From: JAHEFU01 sp041395205
GTDB lineage: Bacteria; 4484-113; JAFGCY01
Direction of reading: 5' to 3'
Assembly (NCBI GenBank): GCA_041395205.1
Contig: JAWLAZ010000001.1
Coordinates: 620,001-684,000, forward strand
Length of the DNA stretch: 64,000 nt
The translations under genes were made by a program, and so were the position numbers. How positions within the stretch are numbered: position 1 is the first letter of the stretch; each line of letters starts with the position of its first letter. Positions 25,804 to 34,722 of the stretch are shown here, in pieces. The notes below the pieces were generated by a model. It was not told the DNA's origin, made no database searches, and worked only from the letters and a program-made list of their open reading frames with translations.

Positions 25804-28263
25804 ATGATCTACCTGTTGTTCCTGCTGACCGGAGCCTGCGCCCTCGTATACGAAGTGGTCTGGTCCCGACAGTTCGGGCTGCTGTTCGGGCATACCGCCC
25901 AGGCCGCGGCAGTGGTGCTCGGCGCCTACTTCAGCGGGATGACCGCCGGCTACCTGCTGGCCGCACGCCTGGCGGGGCGGCTGAGGCGACCGCTCAGGGG
26001 TTATGCCGCGGCGGAACTGCTGGCCGCGCTCTGGGCGCTGGCGATTCCCTGGCTGCTGGGCCTGATGCAGCAGGGCGGGGCGGCCTCGCTGATCAATTCC
26101 GACAATCTCACGCTGCAGCTCACATTGCGTGCGCTTTTGAGCTTCCTCCTGATGCTGCCGGCCACGGCCGCACTCGGGGCCAGCCTGCCCTTCGTGGTCC
26201 AGCACTTAAGCAGCGGCGGCGGCGACCACAGCCGGCGCATCACCCTGGCCTACAGCATCAACACGCTCGGCGCATTCTGCGGCGTGCTGCTGGCAACCTT
26301 CGTGATGATCCTGCGCTTCGGGATCCACACGAGCCTGATGCTTGCGGCGATCACGGCCATGGGCTGCGCCGTGCTGGCCTGGCTGCTGCCTGCACCGGCG
26401 GAACCTGACGACGCTGCCCCTGCTCATTCTCTTGATTCTGCTTCTCATCCTGTTTCCGCTTCTCATTCTGCTTCTGCTTCTCATCCTGTTTCTGATTCTG
26501 ACAACTCCGCCCCGTCGCCATTGGCCGGGCACTGGTATGTGCTGGCGGCGCTCAGCGGCTTCGCCATGCTGGCGATCCAGGTGCTGTACAACCGCATGTT
26601 CAGCCTCGTCTTCCATAACAGCACCTACAGCTTCGGGCTGATCGTCGCGGTGTTCCTCGCCGCGCTGGCCCTGGCCGGCTGGCTGGTCTCACGGCGCAGC
26701 ACCCGTGAGCTCGAACTGCAGGCCGCGCGCATCGCGCTCATGAGCGCCGTTGCCATCCTGCTGGGCGTCGTGGTCTTCCAGCGCAGTACGCGGCTCGGCT
26801 ACCTCGGCGTCAGCCTGCCGCTGCTCAGTGAGCTCGATGCCGTGAAGCACAGCTTCCTCGGCTACATGCTGGCCGCCACGGGCCTGATCGTGCTCGCGAT
26901 CGGCCTGCCGGTGCTGCTGGCCGGGATGCTGTTGCCACTCTGCCTGCGCAGCCTGCGTGAACACGGACTGGACAGCGGCCGCCTGACCGGGCGGCTGGTG
27001 GCGCTCAATACGCTCAGCGCCGCCGCCGGAGCGCTCTGCGCCAGCTTCCTGATGCTGCCGCAGCTCGGGCTCTGGCATGCCTTCATGCTGCTCTCGCTGC
27101 TCTACCTGCTCTACGGCCTGCTGCGGCTGGCGCAGCTGCGCCAGACGCGACTGCTGGCTGGCTGGGGGGCGGTCTGCCTCGGGCTCTGCCTGGCGCTGGC
27201 CGTCGCTGCCAACTGGCCGGTTGTCACCCGCCAGGGCCGGAAGCTGTTCGTGCGCGAGACCGCCTACGGCGTTGTCAGCGTGATCGAGGTTGACTACGAG
27301 CGCAGGTCCGGTGACAAGGTCATCGTCGAGACGGAGCGCATCCTGCGCCAGAACAACCATTACACGCTCGGGGCCACGCGCGGCAGCGAAAGCGAACTGC
27401 GCCAGGGCAACATCCCGCTGCTGCTGCACTCCGATCCGCAGCGGGTCTGCTTCCTCGGACTGGCAACGGGGATCACCGCCGGAGCCGCGCTGGACCATCC
27501 GCATGTCGAGCAGCTGGATGTGGCGGAACTGATCCCGGAGGTGGCGGAGGCCGCACGGCTGTTCAGTGCTGACAACAACGGAATTGTCGACGACCCGCGC
27601 AGCCGGATCATCGTCAATGACGCCCGCCACTGGCTGTGGGGCACCGACGAGCGCTACGACCTGATCGTCAGCGACCTGTTCGTGCCCTGGCACAGCCAGA
27701 CCGGATATCTCTACACCGTGGAGCACTACGAGGCGGCGCGCGAACGGCTGGCAGGGGGCGGGCTGTTCTGCCAGTGGCTGCCGCTCTACCAGCTCGATGC
27801 CCGGGAGCTGGAGCTGATCGCCGACAGCATGGCCGTGGTCTTCCCCTCGGTCACGCTCTGGCGCGGGGAGTTCCGTGATCCGCAGAATACGCTGCTGCTG
27901 CTGGTCGGCGGGGAGCAGGCTCCGGAGCTGGATGCCGACGCGCTGACGGTGCGCATCGCACGCCTGCCGCTGCACGGCGGGCTGCCGGACCCTAACCTGC
28001 GCAATGTGCAGGACCTCGTGCAGCTCTACGTCGGCGACTGGCCACGGCGGGACGGGGCAGAGCTCAACACCGACGACTTCCCGCGCGTGGAATTCCTCGC
28101 CCCGGTCTCCAACCGCAATGACAACGAGCTGACCGGCCAGCGCCTGCAGGACTACTACTGGGATGTGCTGCTGGGTCTCAGGCGCGAGAGCCTGCGCTAC
28201 ATCCCGCGCCGCGCGGAACCGATGCCGGACTTCAATGAGGGCATCCACCGCCAGCTGGACTGA
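25804..28263 (+). CDS. Fused MFS-like membrane domain and spermidine synthase-like domain
   Basis: 819 residues. The N-terminal two thirds carry about 12-14 hydrophobic segments, starting YLLFLLTGACALVYEVVW, a hallmark of membrane-fused spermidine synthases. The C-terminal third is a Rossmann methyltransferase-like SpeE domain (CFLGLATGITAGAALDHP, VAELIPEVAEAARLF, YDLIVSDLFVPWHSQTG, CQWLPLYQLDARELE). Such fusions are common, but whether they make polyamines is unclear. Residues about 205-233 form an odd Ser/His/Asp linker (SHPVSASHSASASHPVSDSD) encoded at 26421-26505 by the same TTCTCATTCTGC hexamers found between genes. TATAAT lies eight bases before ATG. Confidence 0.8.
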   Translation: MIYLLFLLTGACALVYEVVWSRQFGLLFGHTAQAAAVVLGAYFSGMTAGYLLAARLAGRLRRPLRGYAAAELLAALWALAIPWLLGLMQQGGAASLINSDNLTLQLTLRALLSFLLMLPATAALGASLPFVVQHLSSGGGDHSRRITLAYSINTLGAFCGVLLATFVMILRFGIHTSLMLAAITAMGCAVLAWLLPAPAEPDDAAPAHSLDSASHPVSASHSASASHPVSDSDNSAPSPLAGHWYVLAALSGFAMLAIQVLYNRMFSLVFHNSTYSFGLIVAVFLAALALAGWLVSRRSTRELELQAARIALMSAVAILLGVVVFQRSTRLGYLGVSLPLLSELDAVKHSFLGYMLAATGLIVLAIGLPVLLAGMLLPLCLRSLREHGLDSGRLTGRLVALNTLSAAAGALCASFLMLPQLGLWHAFMLLSLLYLLYGLLRLAQLRQTRLLAGWGAVCLGLCLALAVAANWPVVTRQGRKLFVRETAYGVVSVIEVDYERRSGDKVIVETERILRQNNHYTLGATRGSESELRQGNIPLLLHSDPQRVCFLGLATGITAGAALDHPHVEQLDVAELIPEVAEAARLFSADNNGIVDDPRSRIIVNDARHWLWGTDERYDLIVSDLFVPWHSQTGYLYTVEHYEAARERLAGGGLFCQWLPLYQLDARELELIADSMAVVFPSVTLWRGEFRDPQNTLLLLVGGEQAPELDADALTVRIARLPLHGGLPDPNLRNVQDLVQLYVGDWPRRDGAELNTDDFPRVEFLAPVSNRNDNELTGQRLQDYYWDVLLGLRRESLRYIPRRAEPMPDFNEGIHRQLD

Positions 28264-28394
28264 CAGGCCAATCCGGCCAGTTGATATCGGGATCGCAGCA
28301 TCAGGAGTGACGGTCCGGATTTGACAGCCGCGCCCCGCAGCCCTATAACCAGAGGTAGTGACGGCGCCGCATCAGATGCGCGCGGGGTGACAAG

Positions 28395-29183
28395 ATGGTA
28401 TTTGATCCGAGGACCAGCCTGCGGGAACTGGAAGCTCCACCGGTCCTGCATGAGGGTGATGCCCAATGGAGCGTGAAGCTGCTGCGGCGCCTGCTGGCGC
28501 TGTTCGGCTACGGTCCGCCGGCCTGGCTGGACCCGGCCCTGCCCGTGCTTGCCGAATTTGACAACGAACTGGGGATCCTCGTCGGCGCATTCCAGATCCG
28601 CTGCGGGCTGGACCCCACGGGCATGGTGGACGCTGCGACCTGGCAGGCCTTCCTCGAACAGGCTCCGCCGGGGGGCACGCAGCTGGTGGACGGGCGGCTG
28701 GCAATCGAGATGCGCATCGTCGAGGTGGCGCTCGCTGCGGAGGCGCGCAGCATCCGCGAGCACGGTGCCAACCGCGGGGCCACGGTGGAGATGATCCAGC
28801 GCCATGCCGGCTCGACGGCCGCCGTACCCTGGTGCGTGGCCTTCGCCTGGGCGGTGGTGGACCTGGCCTACTTCCTCGAGCAGGAACTTCCGCCGCAGCT
28901 CGGCCAGGCGCAGAAGCTCAGCTCAAGCGCGCTTGTCAACTGGGCGCGGGAGCATGCGCGCCTGCATGAGGAGCCGGCGGAGGCGCGGCCCGGTGACCTG
29001 ATCGTGCTGCGCGGTGGCAACACGGGCTTCTTCCATACGGCGCTGACCGTGGCCCTGCCGCGCGAGGGCTTCGTGGCAACGGTGGAGGGCAACACCAATG
29101 AGGGTGGCAGCGCCGAGGGCGACGGGATCTACGCCCGCCGCCGCCGCGTGGGCCGCGAGCACTGCGTATTCGTGCGGCTGTAG
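28395..29183 (+). CDS. CHAP-domain peptidoglycan amidase/endopeptidase
   Basis: 262 residues. Residues about 18-95 match a peptidoglycan-binding helical domain (WSVKLLRRLLALFGYG, VGAFQIRCGLDPTGMVD). Residues 110-262 are a CHAP domain, with the nucleophile Cys147 in VPWCVAFAW and His214 in GFFHTALTV, followed by VEGNTNEGGS. CHAP enzymes cleave murein cross-links or amides. No signal peptide is obvious, so export would need another route, or the protein is phage-derived. ATG chosen at 28395 with a weak GGGG site upstream. Confidence 0.8.
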   Translation: MVFDPRTSLRELEAPPVLHEGDAQWSVKLLRRLLALFGYGPPAWLDPALPVLAEFDNELGILVGAFQIRCGLDPTGMVDAATWQAFLEQAPPGGTQLVDGRLAIEMRIVEVALAAEARSIREHGANRGATVEMIQRHAGSTAAVPWCVAFAWAVVDLAYFLEQELPPQLGQAQKLSSSALVNWAREHARLHEEPAEARPGDLIVLRGGNTGFFHTALTVALPREGFVATVEGNTNEGGSAEGDGIYARRRRVGREHCVFVRL

Positions 29184-29204
29184 CGGAGCTACCCGCTTCA
29201 GCGG

Positions 29205-29402
29205 TAGTCGGAGGCCCGATGTCAGTCGGGCGAATGGGGGAGGCCCGATGTCAGTCGGGCAATTGGGGAGGTCAGCTGTAAAGCTGACAAGGAGGTCATC
29301 CGTGAGGATGACAACAGTCCTGATCAGTCGGGCGAAAGAATTAGGGTGGAGGCGCTGATGCCGATCAGTGCAATGGAGGAGGTCCGATGTCAGTCGGGCA
29401 AT
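29205..29402 (+). repeat. Tandem array of GGAGG-flanked hairpins with different arms
   Basis: Successive units: CCCGA/TCGGG round TGTCAG (29215-29230 and 29244-29259), TCAGCT/AGCTGA round GTAA (29272-29287), GTCATCC/GGATGAC round GTGA (29295-29312), and a further imperfect TGTCAG unit near 29382. Each is preceded by GAGG, and the units are followed by GAA, AAT or CAA. The arm sequence changes from unit to unit but stays complementary. Bases 29403-29556 hold degenerate pieces of the same kind. Confidence 0.85.
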
Positions 29403-29556
29403 GGGGGAGCGAAATGATCATGACAACTGAAAGCTGATTCATGACTGCTGAAATCAGAATCAGCCGCCTGACAGCCAGGGCGGGGATCACCAAGAAGTGA
29501 TCCGCGGGCGGGAATGTCAGTCAGGCAGGCGGCTGGCGTTTCCATCGAATCACTGA

Positions 29557-29562
29557 TATATT
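29557..29562 (+). promoter_or_regulatory. -10 element, leaderless promoter
   Basis: TATATT six bases before ATG 29569. Confidence 0.5.
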
Positions 29563-29568
29563 GGAAGC

Positions 29569-30698
29569 ATGACCTCTGATTTCCGCATAGCGCTCTACAC
29601 AAGCCTGCTCGACACCGAGCATTCCCGCCTCGGCCATCTCTGGCACCGCTCGAAGAACAGCCAGCCCCCGGAATGGTACGGCCAGCCCTGGCCCGAGCTG
29701 GATCCGGTCTTCGCCGCGCAGAGCGTCGTGCACCGCGTCGGCAGCCACGAGTTCAGCCTGAGCAGTGCCACGCGCAGGCGCCGCTCCACCGGGCTGCTCA
29801 CAAGCGTGCTGCGCAGTTTCGGCGTGCTGGACTTCCAGATGGAACGCCTGCGTGAGCGCAGCTTCACGGCGAAGCTCAGCCTAGTGGACTATGTGCGGCC
29901 CACGCTGGCCCCGGCCGCGCTTTCGCGCCTGATCGGCTACAGCGTGCCGCCGACATTCTCCGGCGGACACTGGTTCGCCTGCCAGGCCCAGCACCAGGCG
30001 ATGAGCGGCACGCTGGAACTGGCCTACGACCGCTCCGACGGTTACGACCTCGCCGCTGCACTGGAGGTCCGGAGCAATCCGGACAATCAGGGATCCGGGA
30101 CCGGGGACCAGGGACCAGGAGGTGCGACACTTGATGTCGCACAACCCGGCAATGGAGGCCCGATGTCAGTCGGGCGAGCTGACAACGGGGAACTGGGCAT
30201 GGGAACTGGAGGTGCGGCACTTGATGCCGCACAACCCGGCAATGGAGGCCCGATGTCAGTCGGGCGAGCTGACAACGCTGAATCGGGCACGGGCAACGGA
30301 GGTGCGACACTTGATGTCGCACAACCCGGCAATGGAGGCCCGATGTCAGTCGGGCGAGCTGACAACGGTGAATCGGGCAACGGGGATCGCCGGACTGACA
30401 ATGGAGCAGCGACTCCTGATCCCACACGACCGGAGCGCGTAGCGCATTCCGGCATCCTGCCGGAATCAGCTGCGCATGCTGACCCCGCATCCCCCGCCCC
30501 CCGAACGTGCCCCCCGCGCCCTATGTCCCCGCCGGACGGCTCTCCCTGCAGGAGCAGTCCGCCGGCGTGCAGCTCTTCTCCTTCAGCGCCCAGCGCCCGC
30601 TGGTCTTCGGCGTGAGCCTGATCCACATCTGGGAGAAGAACGGCAGGTTCAGCGCCTTTGGCAACAAACACGAGGATTTTGACTACGCGGGGAGCTGA
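29569..30698 (+). pseudogene. Hypothetical gene interrupted by a hairpin-repeat array
   Basis: About 170 codons from ATG 29569 read as a normal high-GC protein (FRIALYTSLLDTEHSRLG, FSGGHWFACQAQHQAM). The frame then enters repeat DNA at about 30080 and yields three near-identical peptide units (ATLDVAQPGNGGPMSVGRAD). After about 30500 normal-looking coding resumes in another frame (PYVPAGRLSLQEQSAGVQLF, LVFGVSLIHIWEKNG) and stops at 30698. The parent protein would have been about 235 residues. The array is not a multiple of three, so the gene is broken unless a frameshift rescues it. No family recognised. The start has TATATT six bases upstream. Confidence 0.65.
30080..30500 (+). repeat. Hairpin-repeat array inside a gene
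   Basis: Begins with GGGACCG heptamers (about 30090-30118). Then come three units of about 93 bases, each with GTGCGACA/TGTCGCAC or GTGCGGCA/TGCCGCAC round CTTGA (30122, 30212, 30302) and a CCCGA/TCGGG hairpin round TGTCAG (about 30153, 30246, 30339). The second unit differs from the first by a paired A-T to G-C change in the stem. Confidence 0.85.
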
Positions 30699-30719
30699 GG
30701 AGGCCAAGCTGTTAGCCTG

Positions 30720-30915
30720 GCTGTCAATGGTCAGTGGTCAGTTGTCAGTGGTCAGTTGTCAGTGGTCAGTGGTCTGTAGTCAGATCAGTAGTCGGCGGCA
30801 CCCTTGCCGCTGGGAAGTGTCAGTAGGCAGTTGGCAGTAGACAGTGGCCCGTGGTCAGATCGCGTAGCAGCGGCACCCCTGTCGCTGAATAGTGGGCAGT
30901 AGGCAGTGGTCAATG
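30720..30915. repeat. GTCAGTG heptamer array with GTAG hairpins
   Basis: TCAGTGG and GGCAGTA heptamers, interrupted by two imperfect hairpins of GTAG-CGGCGGCA...TGCCGCTG type (about 30779 and 30862). Bases 30916-31260 are AT-rich, and I see no gene or clear signal in them. Confidence 0.8.
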
Positions 30916-31280
30916 ATGATTTTCACATCCTTACAAAGCACTATTGTTAATGATCAGCGTCAGCTTGCAGCCCCCTGGGAGTAGGTAAGTAGTTTCGGTC
31001 CATTGGAGACAAGCATAATGGTGTGTACGATGCGGGTAGTTGAAGATCTGGCATGCAAGTGATTCACTACCTGAGTGTTCTTAAAAGGTTCCCTGAATTT
31101 ATTCTCAGTTTAATAATCCTTGAGAAATTCTTTATGTGTACTGATTAGAATTTCATGCTGAGGATGCAGTGTGAATTTGATAGGATTGAGTGAAGTTTAT
31201 AGGATTCTAGAATGTCACTCCAATCTATAATTCTATTTCACTACTCCTCTGCAATTGAGAAGTGATCGGAGGAAACCAGA

Positions 31281-31622
31281 TTGACTATTCAGCTAAGGAA
31301 ATCAATTGCGATACTACTGCTTTCCGCATCGCTATACTCGTGCGGCGTCTCAGTGCAAGGTTCAGTAAGTGAAATCAAGGAGGTAGTTTGGAGTCCGATT
31401 GTTCCTAAAATAGGTGAGCCTGTTAGGTTTTCCGTCAATACTGACGGTCAGATTGGAAGTTTAGGATGGAGAATTGGAAGCGGCAGTGGCAGCACGCAAT
31501 CCTCAACCGAGCTGAATCCAGTATTTACGTTCACTTCTCCGGGAAGTTACAGCGGAAAGGTAACAGTAACTTTCAAAGAGGGAACCACTCAGACTGAGAA
31601 TTTTTCTATCATGATTAGGTAG
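31281..31622 (+). CDS. Small lipoprotein with Ig/PKD-like domain
   Basis: 113 residues. The signal ends in LYSC (lipobox, Cys21). The rest is one beta domain (VVWSPIVPKIGEPVRFSVNT, FTFTSPGSYSGKVTVTFKEG), similar to a PKD/Ig-like fold. TTG start with GGAGGA eight bases upstream. Clearly AT-richer than the chromosome around it, and eight bases before the next gene, so the two form an AT-rich island that was probably acquired. Confidence 0.6.
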   Translation: MTIQLRKSIAILLLSASLYSCGVSVQGSVSEIKEVVWSPIVPKIGEPVRFSVNTDGQIGSLGWRIGSGSGSTQSSTELNPVFTFTSPGSYSGKVTVTFKEGTTQTENFSIMIR

Positions 31623-31629
31623 GTGCGAA

Positions 31630-32568
31630 ATGGACTTTAAGATAGATTCTTCACAATTCGAAGCGATATCAACACTCGTTGGAAAGAAATTTTCTTCAAA
31701 TCAGAGTCACTTTGAGCGCAGTTTAAAACAATTGGGACTGTTGGTAAGTACCACGCAATCCTTGGTGCTATTAATCACCGGAATTTTGGGAATATACGTT
31801 GTTTGTAAGTTTGATATTCCAACAAAATTTGGAATAGTAACTAAGGAGGCATTTCAATTAGAGAATGCTAAACTAGCAAATGCGCAGGCTCTTGTAGACT
31901 TGGAGCGATCGAGGATTGAAAGTGAATTGGCAGAGCTTGATGCCAAGGAAAAAATGAAACCAGTTATTGAGATCAGGAGTTATGACTTAATTCTGGAGCG
32001 AGGTGATGTTATAAATAGCGAAGTAATTAGCTGGAAAGGGATATTTTCGTTGGAAGTAGTTAACAATGGTTCATATGGTGTCGATATAACATATTCCACT
32101 CTAGAACTATTCTCAGGAGTAATTGATAACAGTCTCAGAGGAATAAACGAATTTGCATTGATTAATCCACCTAAATCAGTGTTTCATAAGTCTAGCGAAT
32201 CATCATCAATTGCCAGTCTTGCAAGACCCATAACTTGGAATCGAATGATAGGAATTGCCAGTACAACTCCAGACCTGTTTGCTAGCACGACTGGAGAAGA
32301 GTTTTTTGAAGACCACTTGTTTGACGATGTATTGTTGTCAGAAGGATTATTGGTAGGATATTTAGCCTCTGGCAAATCCGCGAAATTTGAGCAGGAATTT
32401 ACATTCCAAGCCTCAGTACATGATTACATTGGTGTTGCTTTCATTTTTGGGTCTGATGATAATTTCGTCGTAAATCAGCTAGATGATTTTGTCATTGGAT
32501 TCTTTGAATTGGATCAATTCCTGGCTAACAATAGTGAATCAGAATATCATACACCTTCTGTGAAATAG
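31630..32568 (+). CDS. Membrane-anchored hypothetical protein
   Basis: 312 residues. One transmembrane segment near residues 38-60 (LVSTTQSLVLLITGILGIYV) is followed by a predicted coiled coil (about 73-112, LENAKLANAQALVDLERSRI) and a beta-rich C-terminal domain. No family recognised. AGGTAGG precedes ATG. AT-rich like its upstream partner; the two probably act together at the envelope. A defence or toxin-immunity role is possible but unsupported. Confidence 0.5.
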   Translation: MDFKIDSSQFEAISTLVGKKFSSNQSHFERSLKQLGLLVSTTQSLVLLITGILGIYVVCKFDIPTKFGIVTKEAFQLENAKLANAQALVDLERSRIESELAELDAKEKMKPVIEIRSYDLILERGDVINSEVISWKGIFSLEVVNNGSYGVDITYSTLELFSGVIDNSLRGINEFALINPPKSVFHKSSESSSIASLARPITWNRMIGIASTTPDLFASTTGEEFFEDHLFDDVLLSEGLLVGYLASGKSAKFEQEFTFQASVHDYIGVAFIFGSDDNFVVNQLDDFVIGFFELDQFLANNSESEYHTPSVK

Positions 32569-32619
32569 TTATAGTTCCAAACTTTCTACCTAGAAGACTT
32601 CCAGGTATTTCCCCCCATC

Positions 32620-34308
32620 CTACCCCAACCCCTGCTCCATGATCGCCATCACCTCATCCGCGAGTGCCTGTGACTGCGCCATGGCCGCGTCCGCCTCAGA
32701 CCGCGACTCGGCCCGGTACTCTGATTTCTTCGGCATCGAGTTGGTGTTGATCAGCACATTGTAGTAGGCCCCGCGCGCGCAGGCCAGGGCCATCGCCGCG
32801 CCCGTCCCCGCGTCGCTCAGCGCGTTCTGATTGCCCTTCAGCGCGGCCTCGCGGCAGAGTTCCAGGGTTTCCACGCAGCGCGTAAGCGTTGCCAGCGGGA
32901 CCTCCGTCACCGCGCGCGTGGCCTCGCGGATCGCCTTCGAGCGCGCCTTCTGCTCGGCCTCGCTCTCCTTCGGCATGCCGAAAGTATCCATCAGGCGGTT
33001 GAAGGCCGCGGTGTCGTCGTCAATCGCGCGCAGGAATTCATCCTTGAGCTGCTGGGCCCGCGCTGCCACGCGGTTCATTTCGCCGCGCACCTTGCCATAG
33101 CCGCTCTTGCCGACGGTCAGGTTCGGCACCATCGCCGCCAGTCCCGCCGCCAGCGCCCCGGCCAGGGCCGCCACCGAGCCGCCGCCCGGGGCCGGGCTGA
33201 TACTTGCCAGCTCCTCCACGAAGTCATTCACGCTGAGTTTCGCCAGCGGACGATCGCTGTCGTCAATCGCATACTCCACGATGCGCTTTTGGGGATCGAA
33301 CTCCCCGAGCTCGCCGAGCCCGAGCGTCTGGATGGCAATGCGCACCAGCTCGCGCTCGCTGACCCCGGTGCAGACCCGCTTCTGCTTCCCGAGGAAATGC
33401 CGCCCGGCCTCCGTCAGCGCCGAGAGCGGCACGAGGCCCACGAGTTCGCTGCCGGTGATCCGCAGGCCGTACTCATGCGCCTGCTCATCCACGCGGTCGA
33501 AGATCTCATGCAGCGGACTGGCCGCCAGATCCGTGATGTTCATCGTGATCTGCGCGCATTCATACTCCGGGATGTACCAGCCCATGGCCTTCAGACCACG
33601 GAACAGGCCCGGGGTGTAGATCTCGTTGCCATCCCTGTCAACGAGGAAGTTGCCACGTTCGTTCCTGGCCCGGCGGCCCTTCTCGCGGATCGTCCAGGCG
33701 ATCAGGTTCACGCTGTAGACCGCACGCGTGTTGAAGTTGATGTTCCAGGCCACGAGGAAACTGCGCGCGCCGACGGTCACGACCCCGCTTCTGGCAACGC
33801 TCTCGTTCCACTCGTTCGGGCCGTAGTCCGGCGCCCATTCCTCCGTGCCGAGCTTGGACTGCAGTGCCTCGTATTCCCCATGCCGCACATTGGCAAGGTT
33901 CTTCCACTCCGGCTTGCGCGCCGCATGCTCATACAGCCAGACCGGGATGCCGAGCTCCCTGCCGATGCGCTCGCCGAGCCGCTGCGCGAGCGCCACGCAG
34001 TCCGCCATCGTCACGCCCTGCACCGGCACGAAGGGGCAGACATCCGTGGCCCCGTGGCGCGGATGCGTGCCGTGCTGGCGCGACATGTCGATCAGCGCGG
34101 CGGCCTTCCTGACAACGCGGAAGGCGGCCTCGAGCACGGCCTCGGGCTCGCCGGCGAAGGTGATCACCGTGCGGTTGGTGTCATGCCCGGGGTCGACATC
34201 GAGCAGCGTGACACCGTCCACGGCGGCCGCTTCCTGGGCCACGGCGTTGTAGACCTCGGGGTCCTGACCGTTGGAGATGTTGGGGACGCATTCGACGATC
34301 CTACGCAT
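32620..34308 (-). CDS. Bifunctional formiminotransferase-cyclodeaminase
   Basis: 562 residues, about the length of eukaryotic FTCD. Residues 1-180 and 181-330 are the two formiminotransferase domains (RRIVECVPNISNGQD, HPRHGATDVCPFVPV, NINFNTRAVYSVNL). Residues about 355-560 are the cyclodeaminase (SPAPGGGSVAALAGALAAGL, a conserved Gly-rich loop). It moves the formimino group of N-formimino-glutamate to tetrahydrofolate, then releases ammonia to give methenyl-THF, the last step of one histidine degradation route. No hut genes are adjacent. The start has no Shine-Dalgarno site; GACAAT lies eight bases upstream. Confidence 0.92.
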   Translation of the reverse strand: MRRIVECVPNISNGQDPEVYNAVAQEAAAVDGVTLLDVDPGHDTNRTVITFAGEPEAVLEAAFRVVRKAAALIDMSRQHGTHPRHGATDVCPFVPVQGVTMADCVALAQRLGERIGRELGIPVWLYEHAARKPEWKNLANVRHGEYEALQSKLGTEEWAPDYGPNEWNESVARSGVVTVGARSFLVAWNINFNTRAVYSVNLIAWTIREKGRRARNERGNFLVDRDGNEIYTPGLFRGLKAMGWYIPEYECAQITMNITDLAASPLHEIFDRVDEQAHEYGLRITGSELVGLVPLSALTEAGRHFLGKQKRVCTGVSERELVRIAIQTLGLGELGEFDPQKRIVEYAIDDSDRPLAKLSVNDFVEELASISPAPGGGSVAALAGALAAGLAAMVPNLTVGKSGYGKVRGEMNRVAARAQQLKDEFLRAIDDDTAAFNRLMDTFGMPKESEAEQKARSKAIREATRAVTEVPLATLTRCVETLELCREAALKGNQNALSDAGTGAAMALACARGAYYNVLINTNSMPKKSEYRAESRSEADAAMAQSQALADEVMAIMEQGLG

Positions 34309-34330
34309 GAGACTAATTGTCTCATGCAGA

Positions 34331-34715
34331 GGATCTAGGAGCTAGGTTGTTGGGTGTAGCAGACCAGGACCTGGGATCTGGGATATAGGGTGTAGCAGGC
34401 GAGGGTGTAGGATCTGGGATATAGGGTGTAGCAGACGAGGGTGTAGGAGCTGGGATATAGGGGGTAGCAGAGGGGGTGTAGGAGCTGGGATATAGGGGGT
34501 AGCAGAGGGGGTGTAGAGCTGGGACATAGGGTGTAGCAGAGGGCTGGTGTAGACAACAGGATAAATGGAGGAGCATTCCAGACTTCAGGACAAGTTCCTC
34601 TGCTCCTCACTTCAGCCAAGCTCCTGGATCCTGGTTTGCTACAACCTACAACCGAGATCCTAGGTCCCCGTCTGCTACACCCTATGTCCCAGCTCCTAGA
34701 TCCTCAGCTGGCCAC
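34331..34715. repeat. GGGTGTAGCAG tandem repeats, inverted across the gap
   Basis: 34331-34555 holds about six degenerate units of 35-40 bases containing GGGATATAGGGTGTAGCAG and AGGAGCTGGGA. 34636-34700 carries the complementary form (TCTGCTACACCCTATGTCCC). The stretch between is unique. The whole gap lacks a gene. Confidence 0.85.
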
Positions 34716-34722
34716 AGGCCAG

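Noticed and set aside
28395..29183. Phage lysin within a prophage
   Set aside because: No other phage genes nearby, and base composition equals the chromosome.
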